From assembly GCA_000226015.1 (NCBI GenBank), contig JH152760.1, positions 107,877-140,529 of the forward strand: 32,653 nucleotides of DNA. The letters are read 5' to 3'. Under the pieces are notes generated by a model, which was not told the origin of the DNA, ran no database searches, and saw only the letters and a list, made by a program, of their open reading frames with translations. How positions within the stretch are numbered: position 1 is the first letter of the stretch; each line of letters opens with the position of its first letter. Of this stretch, positions 1 through 10,932 are shown piece by piece. This DNA is from Mnemiopsis leidyi. Lineage: Eukaryota > Ctenophora > Tentaculata > Lobata > Bolinopsidae. The translations under genes and the position numbers were made by a program.

Positions 1-20
1 CCTCCCTCCCTCCCTCCCCT
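1..20. repeat. (CCTC)n simple repeat
   Basis: Four to five CCTC units open the window. The tract is cut by the window edge, so its full length is unknown. Confidence 0.9.
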
Positions 21-1965
21 TCTTACTTCATGTTTAAAGCTAGATGGCGAACAAAGACGTCTCACTTCAGAAATAAGATCTGCTATTGCCCAACACGGAC
101 GGAGTACTTTATATAATAACACTCTTTACTCTCTGACGGCTCTATATAGTGCCTACATTTAACATAGGCTGGACATTAGTTACCTTACAGGAAGTGTAAA
201 CTATATTAGTCTAGTGCGAGTAACGATAGTTTATGTGGTGGAGCAGCGACCTTGGCAATTTCTTCGTCTTCATCCCTAAGATTAACGACACTGTGTGTCG
301 ACACGAGAAAAGGATTGTTAATTGGTCGTATATTGGCGTGATGTTTGTACGAGGGAGCCATAGCGGAGTCAAATGGTTTTGTGATTTGTCTGCATAATAT
401 GTTCGGTTTTTGGGATGAACTTCTGAATCTTTAGGCTAAAACCAATAGCCTATTAGACTAATTGTTGCTGCAAAATTGTAATACAACGTGACAATATAAC
501 AATATAAATCCATGATATTATAGAATGTAGAATTTGTTTAGCTTTGGCTATAACTGATGGCTTATAACTGTACATAATGATAAAGTTTGTTAGAGTAGGT
601 AATGATATCGGTTACTAGAGTTAACTACTGGGTGGATATATCCCAGCCTACTACCTGACTGTACCGTATGTTACTATGTTATTATAGGAGAGTTAAGTTT
701 CTCTCTGTTCTGAAACTGTTTTTGGACATATTTTAAGTGTTTTTTTTATGTCATGGTTCGACCCCATCCTGTAATCTGATAATGATCTACTTCTCAAATT
801 ATACTTTAGAAGTTATAGAATATCATGATAACATGAAGAATAATGAATTATTATATTGTACCGAGCATTGCACTTATTTCCATAGCTCCATAGTAACACA
901 AAACTATCGAAATATCAGCTGTAGTCAATAAAGCGGTTAATGGTCCAAGTAAACAAGTAAGTAGTATAAAGTTACTAGAAACCTGACTGAGACTTCAGAA
1001 ATGATATAATGATATCTGTCTTACCTGCAAGTTTGTGGTTTATCTAAGCATTACAACGGACACTTGTGCCTCTAATGCAAGGTGAAGACATGTCTATGAC
1101 GGTTGCATTTAGCTGAGCTGGAGTGAGCACGCCGCCGTAGTAATGGCTCTGTTTGTTTTCCGTTGTCATGGGAGACTACCTTTAATTGTGGTCGTTTTAG
1201 ATAGATCTGTGTGGTATCAGGTTACTCCTGGGATGGCGAGAGAACGTAGTAGTGAGTGCAAATTCAAGTTGTTACTAGTTACTCACTGGTCTTGTAAGTG
1301 AGATAATTGCAGGACGCTAGTTTTAGTCATGTTAGTTCTGATTGAATCAAAGTAGAAAAGTCAAACTTGATGGAACACGCGAAGCCGATTTAGATGTTAT
1401 CAGGCGCGCAAAAATGTGGTTAATTTGTCATGTCATGTCATTGCGCGCCGCGCGTGTTTTTGCTTAAATTAAATTGGGCGCGCACACTTATATTCTTAAA
1501 TTAAATTCGATCAGAGCTATTCTACAGGGGAGTGACGAATTAGTATCTGAGAATAGATGCTTTTGGTTGAGTCTTCATAAGCGTTTGTCGCCTTGACACC
1601 CGACCCCCGCAGAACGGTAATCTCGTCAATGAGCGTTTGTCATTTGTGTTTGCTGCTTATTTCCACTTTCACGATAACGGCCGCACCAAACTGAAAACTT
1701 ATTAACAAGTTTTGTTCAGGAGCTATCAACCTATAAACTTAAATCAAATCATCATGGATTTAACCTCGTCTCATTAAGATTAAATTCGGTCAACATTTTT
1801 GCTCCATTCCGGTTATGAATAAATTATAAATAAGACTGCGGACATCAAATCTACAGTAAATACTCAAAATGATAATAGAAAACCAAATAACATGACACCA
1901 AATCAACATTCTAAATTTTGCAAACAATAATTTTCTTGGCTCTCCACCAGAGCTGAATAATCTCA
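21..1965. other. Region without a recognisable gene
   Basis: About 1.9 kb of AT-rich DNA downstream of the minus-strand CARD-like gene. No exon with convincing protein character was found on either strand. A small GC-rich island near 1404-1490 has several GCGCGC stretches separated by two copies of CTTAAATTAAATT (about 1464-1476 and 1495-1507). It may contain the 3' UTR of the neighbouring gene, but no polyadenylation site could be fixed. Confidence 0.5.
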
Positions 1966-4538
1966 TCATGTCTCTCTGTAAATATGATCGATAATCTCCG
2001 GCTCTGCACGCAGCACCCTGATCCAGGCCGCATTCTCATTTTCGCAAAACGTGGTCGAAACTTCAGATATCGTCTCGAGGTTTTCTAGTAACTTTCTCTT
2101 CTCCTGACTGCAAGAAAGTCCAAGCTGTTAGCATGCAATAAAAATGACGTTAATAGCTCTATTGACAAAACTCTTCATCTAGTAGTAGTAGCGATAATTG
2201 AAAAATAATACGTGAGATGACATTCTACCATTCACGTTTATTCTTTAAAACTTCTGATTTAGAATTCCTTGAGGTTTGATTCGTCAATAAAGCATGACCC
2301 AACTTAAGAACCTGAGTATTCAAGAAAATACTAACTTAGTCAGTGGTATAGGTTCAGGTCGCGGCATCTTGTTGGTAGGTAGTGTGATGTTGGAGAAGTC
2401 ACGACCAACTTGGGAGACTAGCTTGGCAGAGTGTGATCTCTTTTTCTTCTTGTCGCAAGTTTTGCAGATCGGACAACGCTTCGTGACTAGAAGAAGTTTT
2501 AATGCTAAGATTTGAAAGCTGCAAAGTGTAGTGATATGCAGTTACAAAGTTCATTTCCACAAAGTGTAGTTAATTGTGATTTAACCACGATTACAGTCTA
2601 TAGAGTTTTTTACTTTTAAAAGTAAAACCTGCGTTAGGGTCCATCTTGAGCAATCTCAAAGTTTTCTGGAGTTCCTTGCCCCATTCCTCAGTCTCACATC
2701 TTGATATAAACTGTTGAAGTCCGGGCACTTCTAGCATATCTTTAAAAATCATTTGTCGAGTTCGGATCACTTCTGCCAGAAAGTGTAAAGTTGTGTAAAA
2801 ATCGTCTAAATCGTGCGAACAACATCGTGTGAACAACATAGTGAACAACATAAGTACGTTTTAGGACTTTTTTTAGGACTTTTCATTACTAATGAAAACA
2901 ATACGTTGCCAATATATAGATAAGTCTTGGTATCTGAAAATAAGTTTTTCCACCTAGAATGTTGTAAGACACCCATGGGTCCTTATGTACGATGATGCTT
3001 AGGACACGACGGTTCTGATCTTGCTTCGTTTCAAGAGATAGAATCTTCTTTACCTCCTCCTAATTAAACAAGAATCGCATTAAAGTGATACTACCTGCTA
3101 TAATGCGATACTAAAGATAGACAGATATTGATTCTGCAGCGTTAGATGTCTACCTCAAAACTCTTCACAGGCTTCTAAAGGTCATATGTAACAGTAATCC
3201 ATTACCTGAGTAAGGAGACTTCTCTGAAAAAGTTCGGGAACAATGGAGCAGCAGTCCAACACGGCCACCAGGACCTCCTTGTGTTGCTTTATCCTGGTTT
3301 TCACTATGTTCGCAGCCTCCTCTTTGCTGGCTATGTAGGGTTGTCTGGCGAGCGTCTAGTGTAAAAGATTTTAACTCCTTGACTGCTCTATCTCTAAATC
3401 GTCGTAAATCACTTAATCACTCGAGTAAGTAAGTAAGTACTTAATCTCTTGTAGAGAAATATTGAACCAAACCGATGAATACTGCAACTGAATAGCATGA
3501 CATTTTACGTCAGACTTAGGCTAAACTTGACGTCAGACTAAAACTGTAACCGACCCTGGAATGAAAATTGCAAGTAGACTCGACACATCTCTTATGGAAA
3601 GCACTGGACGGTCTGCTCCACGTTTTTGTAGTCAGTTTCGTGGTTATTGGGGCACTTCCGCATCGTTCGGGAACTTTCTGAGGTTTGGTAAAGTTTAGTT
3701 CAAGTTTGTTGCATGAGATAGTCGGATCTAACAAATCCAATTCAGTTATACTGTCCCACGTTTCTTAATGCAATTCAAGCTCTACGAGTCTTTTGTAGAC
3801 TCTAAAGAAGAGCGCCTAACAGTTATTATAACTTCAAAACAATCTACCTTGACGGGGCTGACCTCCAGGTGGTTTGTCGGACCTCCCTCTTCCTTTACTC
3901 TCTTCCCACCCTGATCTCTCCCTTTCACTCCCCCTTCCCTTGCAGTCCCGGGTCTAGACGTTGAGGACCGGGCAGTTCCTGGCCGGGAGGACTTAGCTGT
4001 CCCCGGTCGGGATGTCTCGTAGTGTCTGCCTATTTCTGCTCGTCTGAAAGCTCTTTGGGATTCGGACAGGTGTAGTCTGTCATATTTCACCTCTGGTGGC
4101 GTGCTCCTGAAGTGAAGTGAAGATTCACGAAGGAATGTTCTGGAATTGAATGAGACATGCGGAAGGAATGTTCTGGAATTGAATGAGACATGATGCGGAA
4201 AGAATGCTGGCATAAGTGAAATATCAGAATCTAGTATCTACGATTCTACGACGGTTTCCTTTCATAGGTCATTCCATGATCGTTGTACCTGTACATAATC
4301 AGTACATAATGGCAATGTAATGTATCAGTACATAATGGCAATGTATAATGTATAATGTAGACACGAAGGAGGCCGAAATACTCTTCTAAGATACTCTTCT
4401 AAGATTCTATAAATATTCTGACCTTGGTTGAGAAAGTCTCTCGAAGAGACTTCGCCTCTCGACAAGTCTTTTCTCTCTGTCACATGTCTCCCAATAAAGG
4501 TTTGAGATCGGGTCTTTCCCGAACCTTTCGGTTGTGTC
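1966..4538 (-). CDS. CARD-like domain protein, 3' part (seven exons, 5' end unresolved)
   Basis: Seven exons join in frame on the minus strand: 4395-4538, 3848-4106, 3206-3355, 2954-3059, 2629-2772, 2336-2486 and 1966-2107. All have GT/AG borders and consecutive phases 2,0,0,1,1,2, giving 364 codons to the TGA at 1966-1968. The first exon listed and its donor are the least certain. In order, the product has a Ser/Arg-rich segment with three RPGTA motifs (4106-3848), then a helical segment over exons 3206-3355 and 2954-3059. That segment follows the CARD pattern: a long helix, a buried L-D-C-C, an LLTQEEVKKI helix, then a VLSIIVHKDPW helix ending in ILEVI. A further helical segment follows, then a CPICKTC motif (2336-2486 exon) that resembles half of a zinc site, and a charged C terminus. 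CARDs mediate homotypic adaptor contacts in apoptosis and innate signalling; the role here is inference. The RPGTA repeats are also seen in ciliary proteins, so a cilium-related helical protein is the main alternative. I do not recognise an orthologue. Confidence 0.6.
4129..4193. repeat. 33-bp tandem duplication at an exon acceptor
   Basis: Two copies of a 33-bp unit lie just upstream (in minus orientation) of the RPGTA exon. Each copy holds a CAATTCCAG acceptor-like site on the minus strand in the same reading phase as the acceptor chosen at 4106, so each could act as an alternative 3' splice site. Confidence 0.7.
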
Positions 4539-6683
4539 CTGAGTAAGTTGATCAAATTACTACTTTTTAAAATTTTTCACAGCTCCGAGTTCCAATTTCA
4601 GAATATCTCAAATATTCGACGAATGCTATTTGAAACCGCAAACAATCTCGAACCTGGACAAAAACTTGGCGGATGTGCGTTCGATTGTTCTTTACTGAGG
4701 ACGGAGTCTTAGCCTTTGGGGGAAGTTGTATATTTCTCTGACGATATAGAGGGAGAACTTGAACCATCACCTGCTTTTAATTGCTCGATACTAGGTACTG
4801 ATGTTATCTCTGTCGTGTACCATGGTCTTCGAGTTAGAAATTGAGCGGTAAATTTATATATTGTATTTGTAAAAATACAAGTCTTTCTTGTCACGAAAAA
4901 ACTTAAAGTTTATGGCGATATGGCGATACGAATTATCAGCTTTATATGTCGATCGCCAACCAGTCGACCACGTCCGGCATGCAAAAAACGTGAGCATACC
5001 ACAGCATAGGGACAATGAGCTATTCTCATTCGTTACGCATGGAAGGAAAATTAAATTGTGTTTATAGCCAATCATTAATAAAAGCACAAAACCACTGGCA
5101 CTACAGCTGATCGGGCAAAGTGTATTATGGATAAAATCATAACCTGATAGGATGCAGTTTGCTTAGTACTCGGCCTAGGCAACCAGGGTAATATGACTCC
5201 ACTGTCACAGTTGTGACGAAACGACTAACGAGTAAAATGGCATCCAACTGACGAAGTTCTTCCTAATATCGAGAAAATCGATAGCCTATAGTGAGCAATG
5301 TTGACGACACTTTTAAACCTTTAATACATTTCGGCGATTCATGTTATTATTAAGGCTTTAAAGCTTGATAAAATTTCACAATCTTTAAAGCTATGATGAT
5401 TTGATTGTTCAACACAACCGATACTTACCATAACAAATACTACGACAGCGACAAAATAGAGCATGGCGTGCTATTTTAAAGGTTTGTCTGTCACGTGACA
5501 CACGCAGCTTCAGCAGTGAAAACAAATATTACGATGCAATGATACAAGGCTACCACTCACCGTCCTCGAACATCTTGAAATACACCATTACCATACAATT
5601 AACTTGCTAAAGGTCTTCCCTTCCCACGTTGGTTACCATGGTTACCATAGCTGCAAATCAAATGAAACGTTCCTCATTTTACAGGCTAGCACACGCAAGG
5701 TGGCACTTCGCAGTGGGTTACCGTAGATTTGATACGAGACCACGACCAGATTGGATTGTGTGGGGAGATAGTGTGTCTTTGAGGTGGTTCATTTTTTGTG
5801 ATCAGCCTGTTTTTGTATGAATAGCGGTTAGAAAGTTAGAGTCAAAAGAAGTCTTGCGTAGCTGTGGGTTTGAAATGAATGAGAAATGATCATCGATATT
5901 GGTTAACGGAGTAAAATACAATAGAGTATTGTGTCTATTTTCTGTCAATGTGATTTATCCAAGTCAGGCGCCGTTTAATCAAAAATGCGTTTTTTGATGT
6001 GTGGACAACTTTAATCAATTGCTGCTGACTGACAAATAATAGATTGAAAAATATTTCTCATAAAATAAGTAAAATCACTATAATCTCGATCACAACTACA
6101 AGTACTCAGAACAAGTGTATGAGAGGACCAATGGTAATAATTTACTTAACACCAACCATATCATGTCTTCAAACAATATCAAACTGAAAACAAGAACAAT
6201 ATTGAATTTATCTCTTGCTACTCGTATTGTGCGATAATGACGTAATGAAAGATGCTTGAGGAAAAGAAAATGAATAGCCTGAAAACACTGCATGAGCGCC
6301 GGTTTTTCACAAGTTTGAGGAATTTAATATGGCGGAAAACCGGAAAGTTCAAATATTAAAATGCTCGGTCTTTAACAGGGTGATCATTTGGTTAATTGCA
6401 TTTCCCCATAATCTAAAGATATCAAATTCACACGACTGATTCATTAAACTCCTGACAAGGAATTATAGTTAAGCTAAGAGTAAGAGATCCAAATGTTAGG
6501 GTGTTCTATAATAAATAAATCAAGCAAAAAATCTGTTTATTTGGATGGCAATGGCTTGCTAATTATAGGTACTTCGGGTGTCCTAGGTACTTCAAAATAA
6601 AAATAGTAGATTTAATTGAAGCGTGAGTAAAAAGAATGCTAACTTGACATGCATGTCAAAGTCTGCCAACCAAGTTACGAGAA
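4539..6683. other. Upstream part of the CARD-like gene or intergenic DNA
   Basis: The missing 5' exons of the CARD-like gene should lie here. Candidate minus-strand pieces occur at about 4770-4850 (containing TSVPSIEQLKA before a GTGATG donor) and 4635-4745 (containing PPKAKTPSSVKNN), but their phases could not be joined to the exon at 4395-4538. From 5.1 to 6.5 kb nothing convincing is seen on either strand. Confidence 0.35.
6536..6541 (-). terminator. Candidate polyadenylation signal of M10 gene A
   Basis: TTTATT on the plus strand reads AATAAA on the minus strand, about 145 bases past the stop codon of M10 gene A at 6684. Confidence 0.35.
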
Positions 6684-9586
6684 CTACGGCACAATGTTTC
6701 TTGGTGGGGGAATCTTCCCACCAGGTGGACAAACTCCGCAAGTCAAGGGGCAGGCGTCCTTCCAACTTTCTTTCTGACATTTCTTCTCAATTCGTTTTTG
6801 TCTTCCTTTCAAACTGTTGCAATCACGATCTTCGCTGTCGCTGCACTCCTCAATATCTGTGATAGAAGTCAATTCAAACAAGGAACCTGTAAGCAGGTGC
6901 TGTGTCGATGATACACACGTGGTGTAAGGTATTGATGGTTTCAAAAGAAGATTGAGCTTACGGGAGTTATTAAGGGTTAGAAAATCCCGTGAAGTAAAAT
7001 TACGGAAACAAAATTCAGATGATATCAACCAAAAAACTGTAAGGTCTAGGTTACAAAATGACTGCTTCTAACTCTTACTACATCGCTTTCGATACAAGAC
7101 ACTCAAGTTCTCGTTAAAAGTTATACGACCCCTCCCCAGCAAAAACAGGCTTTATTACCTCCTAGCTCTGCTTCCTCCTCACAGAGCTTGCAGGTTTTCC
7201 TACAGAATGGTCTCAGCTCGTGTTGAGGATCTCTACAGATCTCTTCGTTACACTTAATGTAGTCATCTACCAGGCCCGTTCCACACAAATCTGTTGTAAA
7301 ATAATTGAAATACCTTCCTCTATAGACTTTCATTATATGCATATTATAGGGCATGAGTTTTAGCAAAAAGTATTAGGGTCCCACCAGAGTTGCGATAACT
7401 ATCCCGATATCATTTAGATCCAACTCAATCGACTATTCAACTTACCACAATCGCCACATGTTTTCACGCAGTATGGCCTGGTGATCGGATCGTTACAGTA
7501 TTTGCCGGGTTTCAAAGAACAGATGGCGGCCGAATCTTTACATTTTTCTCTAACTGAGTGCAGGTAATATTTGGAATGTTATAAGATGAATATCACGGAT
7601 ATGCTGTGCAGGTAACTACTCGTGCACTGTATAATCATTATTTAAAAACTTAAAATGCTAATATGTACCTGGATATGTCTTTTGAAGTTCACTGATATCG
7701 TTCTGACTAATTTCCAGTTTTTCGTAGACTCTCCTACCGCTGAAATCCCAATACATGACATCTTCTGGTAACATCGTGTGTCTGAAATAGGAAAATTTCA
7801 ATAAACTTAGCAGTTAACGATCCTAATTCCTTCATTTCCTATTATCTTATAATTTGAATTTAAAATTACAAGATGGTATTATTTGCGACAGATTTCACTC
7901 CAAAAATCGCCCACAACTGAGTCTTAAAGGTTGCATTTAAAAAGGTGCCGAGGTTGTCTACAACTTATAAGTATAAATTCTTGAATTATAAACCCTTGAA
8001 GTCGGAACATTAAGTAAGGAAATTTGCAATACCGTGGTAGACAATTTATGTTTATAACATTATAAGCTGACAACTGAGGACATTCTGCTGAAAATAATTG
8101 ACAGACAACACCTTCTGGGACTTATAGTGAACTCTACCTCAAACCAAGAGAGTGTCCAAACTCGTGCAGGGCAATAGAGTACAGGTTAGGTTTAAGAAAG
8201 TTCCCTGAGTCCATCAGTTCCTCGTTGTTGTAATTCCTGTCTGTCCATGTCATGTGATCATTGAAGTGTATGTCACCTGAAAATTACATTAATACGCTTT
8301 TTAGTAACTTTTATGGTTATTTTGCTATGGTTATTTTGCTATCTATTTTGCTATATGGTTATTTTCCTTTCTATCTATGCTATTCAGCTTAAACTGGCTT
8401 ATTCAGGAAACTAGGCTAAACAAAGCTTAATACTATAGCAAAAGTCAACACGTCTGCGTGGAACTGTTTATAAAAGTTGCTTTTCTAACCGAAGAAATGT
8501 GCGTGGGCGTACACCTGGTGACAGCCCTCCCCAAAGTCTTCCTCTTGTGCATTAGGTTTCCTGTCTCGATGTTTCAAATGTATACATCGCTCAAAACTGA
8601 CTAAAATATCGACCGTAGCTGCTCCGTTCGAGTTCGCTGAGGTCGACTCTGATAACCCATCTATTTCATTGCTCCACTCCTCCTTTTGGGTGTCCTTTTC
8701 TTCCACGTCGTTTTTGTCCTCAAAATCGTCAATGTTCACTAGCCTGAATTATGTGAATATACTATTTACTTTACTTTACTTACTTACTTACAATATGAAC
8801 TATTAAATATTTGAAGATTTTCAGAACTTGAAACGTTTATAACTATCCCTCACATTACATTAGCTCCATCGATTTGATTCCAAGTTTTTGCCGCCTCATC
8901 AATCTGTCTTCTCACAGCTCTGTTACTTATCTCGGTACAGGTTGGGAAGTTGGCTATCTTGTAAAATACCCTCTGAAAGTTAAATTTTATGGCGAGGAAT
9001 TGTTATCTGTGAGTTGTTATTTCAGAGTGCAGTGAATTCTCACATGAAATGTTGAAGTTAATAGCAATCATGTGTGTTTAGAATTGCAAGTTATTGAAAC
9101 CTTTGCTATCTAATTTATCTTTGTTTGCCAAGTAAAATTCAAATAGTCCAGTTTAATTTTGAAGCACATACTTTCCCGTTCCAAGCCCTTTGATGATTGA
9201 GATCCGAAATTTCATCTTCCACTTCGTTGTGAATACCCTCAACTTGGACTCTTTCTGAAAATAAGCAACGGTTATAACTTTTTTGCGTTCATTTTTACCT
9301 GCTCAAAGTCATAGTAAATGACAATTGGTGGCCCTTCCAGAAGTAATTTTGACGGTTTGATTGTATAACTATATAATCAGTGACTAACTCATCGTTGATT
9401 TCACGAGAAATTTATTGAGAAATAGACAAATTTGATGAAAGCTTCCACATATGCTACCTTGAAACATTTGTCCTCTATTACAGCTTTAAATACTTTTATA
9501 TCGTGGTTAGAAGATCTACAAAAGACACTTCTAATATTTCCTCCACAAACGCAGACAAAAATGATAGCACCAAGAATTTTCGTCAT
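6684..9586 (-). CDS. Secreted M10 (matrixin-type) metalloprotease with three ShK domains, gene A
   Basis: Nine exons on the minus strand: 9458-9586, 9172-9237, 8854-8972, 8490-8743, 8138-8276, 7669-7781, 7446-7553, 7159-7290 and 6684-6856, giving 410 aa. The start is the ATG at 9586; residues 1-23 are a likely signal peptide. A very short propeptide carries one Cys in DKCFK (residue 41). The catalytic domain shows AHAHFF-GDIHFND, the zinc site HEFGHSLGLRH (His 227, 231, 237; catalytic Glu 228), whose third His is supplied by the next exon, and a Met-turn DVMYW (Met 245). The HTMLPEDVMY spacing matches matrixins. An acidic insert of about 35 residues follows NIDD at about residue 110. Three six-Cys ShK domains each occupy one phase-1 exon. 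The product should cleave extracellular proteins. The exon 2 acceptor is unsure: the strong CAG at 9255-9257 gives the wrong phase, and the in-phase site GAG/GGT at 9237 lacks a pyrimidine tract. No hemopexin domain follows. Confidence 0.82.
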
Positions 9587-10932
9587 TCTACTTCTAAAGT
9601 CTGTCAAGGGAATTCATCAAAGATGTCAGTCAACAAAATTACTGCTGTGCATGCTTAATCTTATTAATTAATTATTACTACTACTACTTTATTTCTTTTC
9701 AACTATCATAAAAGTCTTGCATAAACAAATTTCTCGATCGAAAATTCGGGATTTTTTTGCAAATAGAACCTGATAAATACATTCAAAATTAGATAATAAG
9801 ATAGGATAAAATTTAAATACATAAAAACAAACTTTGACTACATTTAACGGTTTCGTGTACAAAGTATAAAATCAGAACGAATGGAAAGGGAAAAATCAAA
9901 GGAAGTAATCAAGCTAGGAAGCGTTTGAACTTCCAGAGGTCTGATCTCAACTTCAATATCAACATTGGTTTTTCTTCTGAAATCTATAAATTGAGTATAT
10001 ACTTGCCCTCTGCGAGTTCAAAATTCTTGTTGTATAGGTTATGAATATATCTTATGAATATATCTATCTGTATAAGATTTTAAAAGAAAAATTGACGAAA
10101 ATCAATCCTCGTGATATTAAACAACTGTGACGGACTGAAAGTAAATCAGTTTTTCAGATAATTGGCGTTATCTTTCAAAATATCAAAGTTTTCTGCCAAT
10201 ATTTTATAGTATGAGAGCTGCTCAGAGTAAAATTTGAAATTGTATAAGCTATTGCAAGTTATCTACTCAGCTAGATTAGACTATTTGAGTCGATACAACT
10301 ATGGATTTATCTGAAATACTATTCATGGAAGACCAAAATGTGTATATAGCAAGATCAAGTTCCCGTCTGGTTGTTGTATACAATCACTGCAGAACCTCAC
10401 AAATTGAGCATACTACACTTACATTTCATCATTTCTAGACTTGACGGCCTGAGAATCTGAGATGAACTTATAAAAATGTATAATTATACATTTTTATACG
10501 ATATATACTGTTTTATTCCTAACTCCTATGCCTATCTTTAACCACGACAACCTATTTAGAGTGTTTTACTATTACTAAGTTTCTATTGGTATTACAGCGT
10601 GTTGGACAAAAGAGGCAAGGATAAATAAAAGGGAGGAGTTAACCTACTTCCGGGAATGACTATCATATTACAATAATGCGTTTTTATAACGGTTTTACCC
10701 TCAGCAAATCAGAATTTCGACCCTATTAACTCTAAAAGCCCCATATAAGCATAATAAATGATAGCATTGGGAGTGTTACTGTTTGCTAGATAACTTTTGA
10801 TTTAATAGAAGTAAGGAAGAGCTGAGATATTTGCATACGGTAGGCATATTTTGGCAGAGAAAAGAAACAAAAAGAAATGAAGGATTTTTGAAAAAGTTTT
10901 ACACGACCAGTACAATAAAGTAAGATAATCTT
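9587..10932. other. Intergenic region between M10 gene A and K1
   Basis: AT-rich DNA between two minus-strand genes. It should hold the promoter of M10 gene A and the 3' UTR of K1. Apart from a 30-bp palindrome at 10469-10498, I see no gene or structured element. Confidence 0.5.
10469..10498. repeat. 30-bp perfect palindrome
   Basis: A perfect self-complementary sequence centred on AATT at 10482-10485 and rich in A/T. It can form a hairpin or cruciform. It lies about 435 bases downstream of the K1 stop codon. Confidence 0.9.

Noticed and set aside
3516..3740. Minus-strand open frame with SRPSSAFHKR
   Set aside because: It looks protein-like, but its possible acceptors have the wrong phase for the phase-0 junction between exons 3848-4106 and 3206-3355, and no good donor follows.
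5629..5820. Plus-strand open frame of 63 codons
   Set aside because: No domain, no signal peptide and no splice partner; both strands are open in part, so coding cannot be supported.
6623..6862. Plus-strand frame over the last exon of M10 gene A
   Set aside because: It is the antisense of the ShK terminal exon, whose six Cys and phase fit the minus strand.
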